Source of the DNA: JAENVU01 sp031430375
GTDB lineage: Bacteria; Actinomycetota; Acidimicrobiia; IMCC26256; JAENVU01
Reading direction: 5' to 3'
Length of the DNA stretch: 32,483 nucleotides
Assembly: GCA_031430375.1 (NCBI GenBank)
Contig: JANPBJ010000179.1
Location: 1 to 32,483 of the forward strand
The position numbers and the translations under genes are program-made. The notes beneath the pieces were generated by a model that saw nothing but the letters and a program-made list of their open reading frames with translations, was not told the origin of the DNA and did not search any database. Below are positions 10,144 through 18,600 of this stretch, in pieces; position 1 is the first letter of the stretch, and each line of letters opens with the position of its first letter.

Positions 10144-10195
10144 CCGTCGAAACTGTCCACTAACTGCCGTCGTAACTGTCCACTCACTGCCGTCG
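10144..10195 (+). repeat. 23-bp direct repeat, two full copies plus a partial third
   Basis: Units at 10144-10166 and 10167-10189 differ at two positions, and a partial third unit starts at 10190. The shared core is AACTGTCCACT followed by ACTGCCGTCG. The array begins right after the stop codon of the giant gene and ends 6 bp before the -10 box of the next gene. It could bind a regulator, or be the scar of a mobile element. Neither is shown by the sequence. Confidence 0.7.
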
Positions 10196-10201
10196 ATTTG
10201 G

Positions 10202-10207
10202 TATAGT
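10202..10207 (+). promoter_or_regulatory. Putative -10 box TATAGT of a leaderless promoter
   Basis: TATAGT ends 7 nt before the GTG at 10215, and no Shine-Dalgarno sequence lies between them. This spacing puts the transcript start at or next to the start codon, as in leaderless actinobacterial mRNAs. No convincing -35 box is seen; the 23-bp repeats occupy that position. Confidence 0.5.
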
Positions 10208-10214
10208 AGAAATC

Positions 10215-11492
10215 GTGTCCAGCTACGTACCTCGAATTGTCGACCAGGAATTGGACGAGCTCCAGACCGGTCTGCCTGCGGTCGCGCTTGAAGGACCCAA
10301 GGCCGTCGGGAAAACGGAAACCGCTGAGCGGCGGGCCCAAACGGTCTTTCGTCTCGACGACCCGATCACCAGGGAACTCCTCGGCGGCGATCCATCACGG
10401 CTCACATCCGGTCCGCCGCCAACGTTGATCGACGAATGGCAGCGCTTCCCGTCGTCATGGGATCTGGTTCGTCGCGCGGTCGACCGCGATTCGACGTCGG
10501 GCCAGTTCCTGCTCACCGGCTCGGCGACACCGGCTCCGGGTGCGGCCACCCATTCCGGTGCGGGTCGAATCGTCACCGTGCGGATGCGGCCGATGTCGTT
10601 GGCCGAGCGCTACCCGGAGATTGCGACGGTGAGCCTGGGCGCGTTGTTGTCCGGCGCGAAGCCGGCTCTTCAGGGGAGCGCACTCCTCACTCTGACGGAC
10701 TACGCGGAAGAGATCATCCGATCAGGTTTCCCAGGGATCCGAGAACTCACCGGCCGCGCCCGTCGAAGTCAACTCGATGGATACGTCGAGCGCATCGTCG
10801 AACGTGACTTCGAAGAACTCGGCCATCACATCCGCAACGAAGGCGCGCTGCGGCGCTGGCTCACCGCGTACGCGGCAGCCAGCTCGACGACGGCCTCGTA
10901 CGAAGTGATTCGAGACGCGGCGTCGTCGGGCGAGTCCGACAAGCCCAGCCGTGGGACGACGGGCCCCTATCGCACCACCCTCGAACGGCTCTGGATGATC
11001 GATGACGTGCCCGGATGGCTGCCGACGCGAAACCATCTGCGTCGACTGGCGAGTTCGCATGTCCACCAACTCGCCGATCCTGCACTCGCGGCCGCGCTCC
11101 TCGGGGTTGACGAGGACCGATTGCTCGACCACGCCGAGACCGGTCCCGCGGTGCCGCGCGACGGAACATTGTTGGGCGCGCTGTTTCAATCGCTCGTGAC
11201 CCAGTCGGTACGCGTGTACGCGCAGGCGAACGAAGCGCGTATCGGCCATCTGCGTACTCATGGTGGCGAACATGAAGTCGATCTCATCGTGGAACGCCGC
11301 GACGGACGGGTTATTGCGCTGGAAATCAAACTCGCACAGTCGGTGACCGCCTCCGACGTTCGCCATCTCCGGTGGCTCGCCGATCAGCTTGGGCCCGACC
11401 TCCTCGATGCCGCCGTGATCACCACCGGGACGGAGGCGTACCGCCGGCGCGATGGCATCGCCGTCGTTCCGGCGGCGCTCCTGACCCACTGA
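10215..11492 (+). CDS. AAA ATPase with DUF4143-type C-terminal domain
   Basis: A 425-residue protein of the usual length for the AAA_14/DUF4143 family. Walker A is G-P-K-A-V-G-K-T at residues 27-34; Walker B ends in I-D-E at 72-74 (P-T-L-I-D-E-W-Q); a sensor-like F-L-L-T-G-S-A follows near 96-102. The C-terminal third contains E-H-E-V-D-L-I followed by A-L-E-I-K, the acidic/E-x-K pattern of the nuclease-like fold that closes DUF4143 proteins. The family is widespread and patchily distributed in bacteria; its role is not established, and links to mobile or toxin-like loci are speculative. The GTG start at 10215 is supported by the adjacent -10 box and by the conserved Y-V-P-R-I-V-D opening typical of this family. 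It stands alone, with its own promoter. Confidence 0.85.
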   Translation: MSSYVPRIVDQELDELQTGLPAVALEGPKAVGKTETAERRAQTVFRLDDPITRELLGGDPSRLTSGPPPTLIDEWQRFPSSWDLVRRAVDRDSTSGQFLLTGSATPAPGAATHSGAGRIVTVRMRPMSLAERYPEIATVSLGALLSGAKPALQGSALLTLTDYAEEIIRSGFPGIRELTGRARRSQLDGYVERIVERDFEELGHHIRNEGALRRWLTAYAAASSTTASYEVIRDAASSGESDKPSRGTTGPYRTTLERLWMIDDVPGWLPTRNHLRRLASSHVHQLADPALAAALLGVDEDRLLDHAETGPAVPRDGTLLGALFQSLVTQSVRVYAQANEARIGHLRTHGGEHEVDLIVERRDGRVIALEIKLAQSVTASDVRHLRWLADQLGPDLLDAAVITTGTEAYRRRDGIAVVPAALLTH

Positions 11493-11500
11493 GGGAGAAA

Positions 11501-11584
11501 ATGAACGAGTGCCGCGATCAACGCCGGGACACCGCTGTGAGAACCGACCAATCGGGACTAGGCGCGCGAGACCGAGCCCGATGA
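11501..11584 (+). CDS. Possible 27-residue peptide
   Basis: An ATG at 11501 is preceded by GGGAGAAA, a fair ribosome binding site, 8 nt after the ATPase stop codon. It encodes 27 residues rich in Arg and Asp with no recognisable motif. Coupled translation with the ATPase is possible, but high-GC DNA gives such short frames easily, so this is weak. Confidence 0.15.
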   Translation: MNECRDQRRDTAVRTDQSGLGARDRAR

Positions 11585-11722
11585 GCAGGCGGGTTGGGTC
11601 GTAGTCCGCCCGCCGAGATAAGCAGGCGCGGATTCCTGAGGGATCATGTCACCCGAGGAACCCACTCGCCCGTCTGTCTAGGTGTAGGCAACAGGATCAC
11701 TCAACTCATACGGGAGGCAGTC
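11585..11722 (+). other. Intergenic stretch ahead of the SOD-like gene
   Basis: No gene is seen here. A weak GC-rich inverted repeat (GGCGGG at 11588-11593, CCCGCC at 11609-11614) could end transcription of the ATPase gene, but it has no T-tract. GGGAGG at 11712-11717 is the ribosome binding site of the next gene. No clear promoter box was recognised. Confidence 0.4.
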
Positions 11723-12229
11723 ATGGCACAACACAGGGACATCGGAGCGCGGCGCTGGTTGGTGGCCGCATGCGTAGTCGGACTCGGAGGGACAGCCTTG
11801 GCGGCAACCCCCGCTGCCTCGGCGGGATCGGCAGGCGTCACGCAGGGTGCGCTGAGTCCGTTCGCCTTCGGGGTCAACGGCACGATCAGTGGGCACGCCC
11901 ATATGGTCCGCAACGCCAGCGGATCGACCATCGTGTCGCTCCACGTGAAGGGCCTGAATCCCGGTAGCACCTACGCGTCGCACGTGCACGCGGCACCCTG
12001 TGCCGTGGGCGCGGCCGACGGCCACTACAAGCACGATCCCGCCGGCGCTCCGACACCACCGAACGAGATCTGGCCGGGCGGTGGACCGTTCGTCGCCAAC
12101 GGTGGGGGGATTGCGAACGGGCACGCGGTGGCAAACTTCACCGCCGGTGCCTCAGCAGTCTCGGTCGTCGTCCACGACCTCTCACTGCCCTCCACGGCGA
12201 ACAAAGTCGCGTGCGCGGATCTCGGCTAG
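11723..12229 (+). CDS. Secreted Cu/Zn superoxide dismutase-like protein
   Basis: The start is the ATG at 11723, with GGGAGG 5 nt upstream; the 168-residue product then opens with a typical signal peptide (R-R-W followed by a hydrophobic Ala/Val/Gly stretch, likely cut after A-A-S-A near residue 35). The mature part fits the Cu/Zn SOD fold: S-H-V-H at residues 86-89, G-H-Y at 100-102, K-H-D at 103-105, V-V-H-D near 149-152, and a C-terminal K-V-A-C whose Cys164 could pair with Cys93, as in SOD. These His residues line up with copper ligands H46, H48, H63 and H120 of classical SODs; the zinc loop is divergent. Superoxide dismutation outside the cell is the simplest role, but a non-catalytic copper-binding SOD-like protein is possible. 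It appears monocistronic, with a hairpin after it. Confidence 0.65.
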   Translation: MAQHRDIGARRWLVAACVVGLGGTALAATPAASAGSAGVTQGALSPFAFGVNGTISGHAHMVRNASGSTIVSLHVKGLNPGSTYASHVHAAPCAVGAADGHYKHDPAGAPTPPNEIWPGGGPFVANGGGIANGHAVANFTAGASAVSVVVHDLSLPSTANKVACADLG

Positions 12230-12265
12230 AAACCTGACGCAATCCAGCGAGGAGTTGCGCTCACT

Positions 12266-12301
12266 GGTGCGGGCGGACGAAATCTCACGTCGGCCCGCAC
12301 C
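12266..12301 (+). terminator. Strong hairpin downstream of the SOD-like gene
   Basis: Arms GGTGCGGGC (12266-12274) and GCCCGCACC (12293-12301) pair perfectly. After one G-G mismatch the stem continues with GACG/CGTC around the 8-nt loop 12280-12287. It begins 36 nt after the stop codon. There is no T-run, so it is terminator-like in the actinobacterial sense rather than a classic intrinsic terminator. Confidence 0.6.
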
Positions 12302-12339
12302 GGTTGCGTTCGGTCTCTTCGAACCCGGAGGGCACACGA

Positions 12340-13179
12340 ATGAGATCCACCAACCTGATCGTCGTGACGCTCGGTGGCGTTGCACTCGTCATCGCTGCGG
12401 CCATCGCTTGGCGGTGGAGACGTTTGCCCCTCGTCGCCGCCGGTCGACCGCGCGTCGAGACACCTGGCATCGCCGCGCTCGAAGGCATCCGTACGCTGGC
12501 GGTGACGATGAGTGCCGGGGTTCTCGCGGGCGTACTCGTGCCCGGGTTAGGCGGTCGGTTGGTGATGCGCATCCTCGGAGCCACCTCAGGTGACGCAGTC
12601 CAAGGTGCCACCACGGATGCCAACGAGATCGTGGGAGAGATCACGAGTTCGGGCACGATCGCGGTCGTGTTCTTCGTTGGCATCTTCGGTGGGGTCATGG
12701 CGGCACTTGCGTTCGTCGTCCTGCGCCGTTGGCTGCCAACGAATGCCGGGCTGGCAGGCGTGGTCACGGGAATCCTCCTGCTGGGCACCCTCGGCGTCAG
12801 TGATGCATTGTCGCCGGACAATGAGGACTTTGCGATCCTGCGCCCAACGTGGTTGGCCATCACTCTCGTCATCGCACTCGCGCTGCTGTTCGGAGTGACG
12901 TACACCGCACTCGCTGCTCGGCTGGATGCCGGCGTGCCCATCCTTGAGCGCAAAGGCTCCGCCGTCGCGAGTCACGCCGCGCTGGTCATCTTCCTGAATC
13001 CGATCCTGCTTGGATTTGCACTCGTCTACGTCACGGTGCAGGCCGTTACGAAAGGAAGGCCAGACCCTCGACCATTCAACCCGAGAGTGCAGTACGTGGG
13101 TTCCATCGTCATCGGCATCGGCACCGTGCTGGCCGCGGGCAGCACCCTCCTCGCGATCCGCGACATCACGTCAGCGTGA
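12340..13179 (+). CDS. Multi-pass membrane protein of unknown function
   Basis: The ATG at 12340 follows GGAGGG with 7-nt spacing. The 279-residue product has about seven hydrophobic segments: residues ~6-24, ~48-68, ~103-125, ~140-160, ~175-195, ~220-240 and ~255-275. A short basic segment (R-W-R-R) follows the first helix, and a long loop with acidic residues joins the second and third. No catalytic or transport motif was recognised. It sits between the SOD-like gene and the PH-like gene, with hairpins on both sides, so it is probably transcribed alone. Confidence 0.75.
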   Translation: MRSTNLIVVTLGGVALVIAAAIAWRWRRLPLVAAGRPRVETPGIAALEGIRTLAVTMSAGVLAGVLVPGLGGRLVMRILGATSGDAVQGATTDANEIVGEITSSGTIAVVFFVGIFGGVMAALAFVVLRRWLPTNAGLAGVVTGILLLGTLGVSDALSPDNEDFAILRPTWLAITLVIALALLFGVTYTALAARLDAGVPILERKGSAVASHAALVIFLNPILLGFALVYVTVQAVTKGRPDPRPFNPRVQYVGSIVIGIGTVLAAGSTLLAIRDITSA

Positions 13180-13211
13180 ACCGCCCGACCTCAGCCATTG
13201 TCCAACCAACC

Positions 13212-13263
13212 TCGTTCATTGTGCGCATCTCATGGGTACAGCGGCAATCCGCACAATGAACGA
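13212..13263. repeat. Perfect 14-bp inverted repeat with 24-nt spacer
   Basis: TCGTTCATTGTGCG at 13212-13225 is exactly complementary to CGCACAATGAACGA at 13250-13263. The hairpin starts 33 nt after the membrane-protein stop codon and ends 71 nt before the PH-like gene. It lacks a T-tract. It could be a bidirectional terminator, or two binding half-sites for a regulator. The arms are much less GC-rich than the surrounding DNA. Confidence 0.7.
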
Positions 13264-13334
13264 TGGCGATGACACGCTCAAGTGCGTGACGCACACCGTC
13301 GATGTCCCAGTATCGCTCGCTGAAGGAGAGACCT

Positions 13335-13808
13335 GTGGCAAACCTCGCCGAACTCGTCGACCAACTCGCGTCATCTCAGTACGAACCCGAAGAGCATCTC
13401 CTCGCCGTGACTCGTGTAACCCGCCGGCAGTCCATGAAATCCCAGGCCGCCTTCGGCATGGCCGGTGGGATGATTGCCAGTGCGATCGCCGCCAAGGTCG
13501 AGTCCAAGCACGACCACGCGGCAACGGCGACCCAGTTCCCGGGAATGCCGTCGATGACGTTCGGCTTGACCGATCGGCGGGTCGTCGTGCTGCGGAACTC
13601 ATCGCTCTCCAACCAGCCTCAAGAGATCGTTGTGTTCATCAACCTCGCCGACATTGCGAGTGCCCGGTTCGAAAAGGGCAAGCTTGCGTCGAAGCTCTTC
13701 GTGACGATGAGCGACGGGACCGAGGAGAAGTTCCAAGCCATTCGCGGTGATCACACCGATGCGTTTGCGGAAGCACTCATGCAATCCGTCTCCACCAACG
13801 CGAGATAG
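13335..13808 (+). CDS. Small bacterial PH-domain-like protein
   Basis: The GTG at 13335 is chosen because AAGGAGAG (13323-13330) lies 4 nt upstream. The product has 157 residues. The N-terminal third contains a Gly/Ala/Met-rich stretch (A-A-F-G-M-A-G-G-M-I-A-S-A-I-A) that could be a short amphipathic or membrane-touching helix. The rest reads like a bacterial PH/GRAM-type beta barrel: F-G-L-T-D-R-R-V-V-V-L, then I-N-L-A-D-I-A-S-A-R-F, then a final helix D-A-F-A-E-A-L-M. Such proteins are usually of unknown function. No partner gene is obvious. Confidence 0.6.
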   Translation: MANLAELVDQLASSQYEPEEHLLAVTRVTRRQSMKSQAAFGMAGGMIASAIAAKVESKHDHAATATQFPGMPSMTFGLTDRRVVVLRNSSLSNQPQEIVVFINLADIASARFEKGKLASKLFVTMSDGTEEKFQAIRGDHTDAFAEALMQSVSTNAR

Positions 13809-13857
13809 CACTGGCGTCGGGACATCCTCCCCTTGGTCGCAGCTCTCGACCGTTCGC

Positions 13858-13863
13858 TTGACA
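13858..13863 (+). promoter_or_regulatory. Possible -35 box TTGACA for the 13930 operon
   Basis: TTGACA is an exact consensus -35 hexamer 66 nt before the ATG at 13930, in the gap after the PH-like gene. The -10 position about 17 nt downstream is poor (GAAAGT), so this is only a candidate start for the three-gene operon. Confidence 0.3.
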
Positions 13864-13929
13864 GTCGCGGGGAGCGGGGAGAAAGTAGCCAAAGACCCCG
13901 CGAGGCAGATCCGGGACTAAGGGGGAACG

Positions 13930-14271
13930 ATGACTGATGCTCTCAGAATCGTCGAAGTCTTCGGCACGGCTTGGGGAAGTCACAATCTCGACGCCTGCCT
14001 GGCGTTGGTGACCGACGATTGCGTGTTCGACGCCACCGGGCCCGCACCGGACGGAACGCGATGCGTTGGCAAGCACGCGATCCGCGCCGCGTGGCAGCCG
14101 ATCTTCGACGACCTTGCCAGCAATTTCGAGGCCGAGGAGACGTTCGCCGCCGGCGACCGCGTGATCCAACTCTGGCGGTACTCCTGGGCCGACGGGCACA
14201 TCCGCGGCGTGGATGTGTTCAAGGTCCGCGATGGTCTCGTGGCGGAGAAGTTCTCGTACGTGAAGGGATGA
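13930..14271 (+). CDS. Single-domain SnoaL/NTF2-like protein
   Basis: A 113-residue protein starting at an ATG with AAGGGGG 4 nt upstream. Family features: an N-terminal helix ending in W-G-S-H-N-L-D-A-C-L-A-L-V-T-D-D-C-V-F-D, a G-x-x-A-I-R-A-A-W motif, and beta strands around R-V-I-Q-L-W-R-Y and G-V-D-V-F-K-V-R-D-G. SnoaL-like proteins form a cone-shaped alpha+beta barrel used by polyketide cyclases, isomerases and many proteins of unknown role. It is the only free-standing copy in the window and differs from the modules of the giant protein. It is the first gene of an operon, 7 nt ahead of the next. Confidence 0.8.
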   Translation: MTDALRIVEVFGTAWGSHNLDACLALVTDDCVFDATGPAPDGTRCVGKHAIRAAWQPIFDDLASNFEAEETFAAGDRVIQLWRYSWADGHIRGVDVFKVRDGLVAEKFSYVKG

Positions 14272-14278
14272 AGCGGCC

Positions 14279-14860
14279 ATGACCGCAACCGCCGAACCCG
14301 ACATCCTCACGCTGCACCAACACGCGCTCGACGCCACCCACTCGGTGGTTGCTGGGATTGGCGGCCTGGACTGGGACGCGGCCACACCGTGCTCGGAGTG
14401 GAACGTGCGCGCGCTGCTCAACCACGTCGTCTCCGGCAATTGGTGGGCAGCACGACTCGCCGCGGGCGCGACCATTGCGGAGGTCGGCCGCGAACTCGAC
14501 GGTGACCAGCTCGGCACAGATCCGCTCGGGTCCTACAACCACTCCGCGATCGCGGCGGCGAGTGCGTTCGCGGCACCGGGCGCTCTCGTTGCGTCGTGCG
14601 CGGTCTCGTACGGACCGGTCACCGGCACGGTATACGCGGGCCACCGTTTCCTCGACGTGTTGATTCACGGTTGGGACCTCGCAGTGGCGACGGGCCAGGA
14701 GCCCACGCTGCCCGCCGATCTCGTCACGGGCTGTTGGCACGTCCTCGAACCGCAGCTCGACATGCTGCGCGCCAGCGGAATGTTCGGTGCCGATCTCCAG
14801 ATTTCCGCGAACGCCGATTCCGAAACCCGCCTGCTGCGCACGCTGGGTCGAAGTAGGTGA
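14279..14860 (+). CDS. TIGR03086-type mycothiol-dependent/DinB-fold metal-binding protein
   Basis: The 193-residue product matches the TIGR03086 family of the DinB/maleylpyruvate-isomerase superfamily. The helix W-D-A-A-T-P-C-S-E-W-N-V-R-A-L-L-N-H carries the first metal-ligand His, and V-L-I-H-G-W-D-L-A near residue 130 carries the second. Members are common in actinobacteria and thought to act in thiol-dependent reactions; the substrate is unknown. The start is 7 nt after the SnoaL-like gene, and its stop overlaps the next start by 4 nt (GTGA), so the three genes are very likely co-translated. Confidence 0.8.
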   Translation: MTATAEPDILTLHQHALDATHSVVAGIGGLDWDAATPCSEWNVRALLNHVVSGNWWAARLAAGATIAEVGRELDGDQLGTDPLGSYNHSAIAAASAFAAPGALVASCAVSYGPVTGTVYAGHRFLDVLIHGWDLAVATGQEPTLPADLVTGCWHVLEPQLDMLRASGMFGADLQISANADSETRLLRTLGRSR

Positions 14861-15660
14861 CGGCAGCGGAAGCTCGAGTGCGCCGAGCGCCGCCACCGTT
14901 TCGACGGGTGAGCGTCGTGGCGGTTGAGCCCATCAACCCGCGCCTGGTGCGGATCACCTTCCACGGCCGGGAACTCGACGGCCTGATCGTGACCGAGCCG
15001 GGCGCGAGCATCCGTCTCCTCATCTCGACGACCGCGGCGAACGAACTCGTGATCCCCACGTGGCGCGGCAACGAGTTTCTCCTGCCCCACTCCGTGAAGC
15101 CGGCGATTCGCACGTTCACCCCATCGATGATGGGTGCGACCTCGAACCGACTCGTACTCGACGTTGTCCTGCACGGTCGAGGCGCGGCCTCGCAGTGGGC
15201 AGCGAATGTCGGCATCGGTGACCCGGCCGCGGTTTCGGGTCCGGGACGCGGCTACACGGTTGATCACACCGCGTCGGAGTATCTCATCGGCGGCGACGAG
15301 TCTGCGATTCCCGCAATGCGCCAACTGGTCGGCGCGATCCCGCCGACCATCCCCACTCGTGTCCTGATCGAAGTCACGGATCTCGCGGCACGCGTCGACC
15401 TGGCGCACTCCTACAACACCACCATCACGTGGCTCACACCCGTGCCCCACGCTCCTCCCGGCACGGCGCTCGCCGACGCGCTCATCGCGGCGCCCGTGGC
15501 GACCACGGCCCGCGTCTGGGTGGCGGGCGAGGCCGCCGCAGTCCAGCGCGTTCGCAGACACCTCTTCACTGAGGCCGGTTTCCCCCGAACCCACGCCACG
15601 ATCCGTGGATACTGGAAACACGGCCGTAGGAGCGACGACGAACAACCAACGGGCGTGTGA
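14857..15660 (+). CDS. Siderophore-interacting protein (FAD-dependent ferric reductase family)
   Basis: A 267-residue member of the ViuB/siderophore-interacting flavoprotein family. The N-terminal FAD-binding barrel has R-I-T-F-H-G followed by the flavin motif R-T-F-T-P (normally R-x-Y-T/S). The C-terminal NAD(P)H domain has Y-L-I-G-G-D-E-S-A-I-P-A and W-V-A-G-E-A-A-A-V, and ends with G-Y-W-K-H-G-R, all hallmarks of the family. Known members release iron from ferric siderophores in the cytoplasm using NAD(P)H or ferredoxin. The GTG start overlaps the previous stop. No siderophore synthesis or uptake genes are in the window, so the iron link is from family alone. Confidence 0.85.
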   Translation: MTAAEARVRRAPPPFRRVSVVAVEPINPRLVRITFHGRELDGLIVTEPGASIRLLISTTAANELVIPTWRGNEFLLPHSVKPAIRTFTPSMMGATSNRLVLDVVLHGRGAASQWAANVGIGDPAAVSGPGRGYTVDHTASEYLIGGDESAIPAMRQLVGAIPPTIPTRVLIEVTDLAARVDLAHSYNTTITWLTPVPHAPPGTALADALIAAPVATTARVWVAGEAAAVQRVRRHLFTEAGFPRTHATIRGYWKHGRRSDDEQPTGV

Positions 15661-15677
15661 GTTATCCGCTCGCCCTG

Positions 15678-18600
15678 TTAGTGAATGACGATCGACCCTC
15701 CGGCGATCGCTTGCGTGGCCGAGGCGGCGTCAACTGCACCGGATTGGTTGTCGTATAGCACGTCGCCGGTCGAGGTCTTCCACACCTTGATCCGGAACCG
15801 GTCCGGCGCTGAGGTGTTTCGGCCATCGATCACCGACACGAGGAATTCGTACCCGGACACCCCGTTCACCGTGCCGGTCCCGCGGTAGTACGCCTTGGTC
15901 TTCGTACCCTCGACAACCAACGAGAGATAGCCAGTGGAGTGCAGGTTGAGCGACACACTCGTCGTGCGCGCATCGTCCCACCGGTCTCCGCATCGTTTGC
16001 GTTCGTCATCATCGTCATCGTGCCCACGGGGATTCCGGACCCGGAGCTGGAACTCAGTGTTCCCGGTGGGGATAGTCGCGGTCGGCGACGGGTACCGGGC
16101 GACGAACCCAAAGTTCCCGCGGCCGACGACGTCCGGATCGGTCGCGTTGTTCGGTGTGTACGCACCGGACGGCGAGTTGATCCATCCGCCACCGGTCACG
16201 AAGCTCTGACTCCGGTTATAGACGACGATCGATGTCGTGGCCGTTGCCACCACCACCCCACCGTTGTCATCCGTGATCGTGACCGAGACCGAATACGTTC
16301 CGGTACTCGCGTAGACGTGTCCCGCCGTCACGGATCCGTTTCCGGAGAACTCGCTCACCGCCGCCGATGAGGTCGTCGTGTCACCCCAATTGACGGTCGC
16401 GGTGTGGGTGTCGTTGCTCCCCACATCGGCAAAGGTCGTGAGCACGTTGGCTGCGCCGCCGAGCGGCACGGGCGACACAGGCACCGTCAATGCTCCCACC
16501 GTCGGTGCGACGTTCGCCACATTGATCGTCGCGGTACGAACCACGGCCGGGTTCACCGAGTCCGAGACGTTCAGTGACGCGGTCACCACAGCGTCGTCGT
16601 TGCAGGTGACGCCCGGGGTGAGCGTCGTCACTCCGGTCGCGCTACACGACGTTCCCAATCCGCCCGTCCACGCGAACGTCCACGCTATCGCGAGCGGATC
16701 GCCGTTCGGGTCCGACGCCGTCGCGGCGAGCGCCGTGGGCGCGCCCTCGAGTCCAGCGTAGGGACCGCCGGCATTGACGACCGGGGCACCATTGACGACC
16801 ACCGCGGCCGAGCTAGTGGCGGTACCGCCATCGTCGTCGTTGACCGTAACGGTCACCGTGTACGAGCCGGCGGTGCCGTAGTTGTGAGACCCCGTGGTCG
16901 AACCACTTCCGAGAACTTCCGTCACGGATCCGCTCGACGATGTGGTGTCGCCCCAGTTCACGGTGACGGTGTGCGTGTCGTTGGTTCCCGGATCCGCGAA
17001 CGGTGCGGAGATGTTGACCGTCGAGCCGACTCCGACTGCCCCGGCCGGCACGGTGACCAATCCGATGGTCGGATTGGCGTTGCTCACTCCCAACACCGCG
17101 GTGTCCACCACCGCCGAGTTGAGGCCGTCGCTGACGGTCAGCGTCGCGGTGACGGTGGAGTCGTCGTTGCAGGTGACCGACGGGGTGGCGGTTGCCACGC
17201 CGGTTGCCGTGCAGACGGTCCCGGGCGACCCGGTGGACGCGAAGGTCCAGGCGACGTCGAGTGGATCTCCATCGGAATCATTGATGGACGCCGACAGCGT
17301 GGTCGGCGCACCCTCGAGTCCGGCGTATGGGCCTCCGGCATCCACAACTGGGGGTGCGCTCACCACGACCGTGGTCGTGGCGCTGCCCTTGCCGCCGTCC
17401 TTGTCGTTGACGGTCACCTTCACGATGTAGGTACCCGGGGCGCCGTAGCTGTGTGAACCCGAGGCGGTTCCGCCCGCGCCGAGCGTCTCCACAACCGTTC
17501 CGGTGGATGACGAGGCGTCACCCCACGTGATCGTCGCGGTGTGGTCGTCGTTCACGCCCTGGTCGGCGAACACCGCTGACACTGCCACCGTGCCGCCGAC
17601 GGCCACTGGGTTCGGAAGAACGATCGGAGCTGATACCGCGGGCGGCGCGTTCAGGATGTCGACGATTGCGGTATCCACGACCGGCGGATTCACACCGTCG
17701 GTCGCGGTCAGCGTCGCATGGACCGTGGCGTCGTCGGTGCACGTGACGATCGGGGTCAAGGTGGTGTCGCCGGTGATCGAGCACACTGTGCCGACGTCCG
17801 CTCCCGACACCGTTGTGGTCCACGCGATCGTGAGGGCATCCGCATCGGGGTCAACGGCAGTTCCATTGAGTGCGACGCCGGCACCCTCCACGCCTTCGTA
17901 GGGGCCGCCTGCGCCGACGGACGCCACGCCGTTGACCACAACATCGGTGCTGGTCGACACCGATGCGCCGTCATCATCGGTCACCGTGACCACGACGTGA
18001 TAGGTGCCGTGCGTGGCGTAGACATGAGCAGCGCTGGCCGTTCCGGAACCTGCTGATTCCGTGACGGTGCCGGCCGAGGTGGAGGCGTCGCCCCACGCGA
18101 CGGTGGCCGTGTGGGTGTCGTTGGTGCCGACATCAGCAAGGGTCAAGCCCACCGACACCGTGGTGCCCGTCGGTACCGGACTCGCCGATGGAACCACGGG
18201 CGAGACCGTGGGCGCGACGTTGGCCACGTTGAAGGCCGTGGTGCGCACGATTGGCGGGTTGATGTGATCGGTCACCGTCAGGGTGGCGGTCACGGCGGCG
18301 TCGTCAGTGCAGGTGACGAGAGGCGTCAGCGTGTCAGTCCCCGTCGCTGCACAACTCAACCCTGCATCACCGATTGAGTTGAAGGACCAACCCACATCGA
18401 GCGTCCCGTCGTCGGGATCCGTCGCGGACGCGTCAAGCAGGACGCCGTGACCTTCGATGCCAGAGTAGGGACCGCCCACGTTCACGATCGGCGTTCCGTT
18501 CACCACGACATCGGTGGTCGTCGAGGTGGTACCACCGTTGTCGTCGGTGACCGTCATCGTGACGGGGAACACGCCGTAGGTTCCGAAGACATGAGACGCG

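Noticed and set aside
10144..10195. Short direct repeats considered as a CRISPR array
   Set aside because: The units are contiguous, with no unique spacers between them, and there are only two full copies and no cas genes.
15661..15677. Terminator between the convergent siderophore-interacting and PKD genes
   Set aside because: The gap is only 17 bp and contains no inverted repeat.
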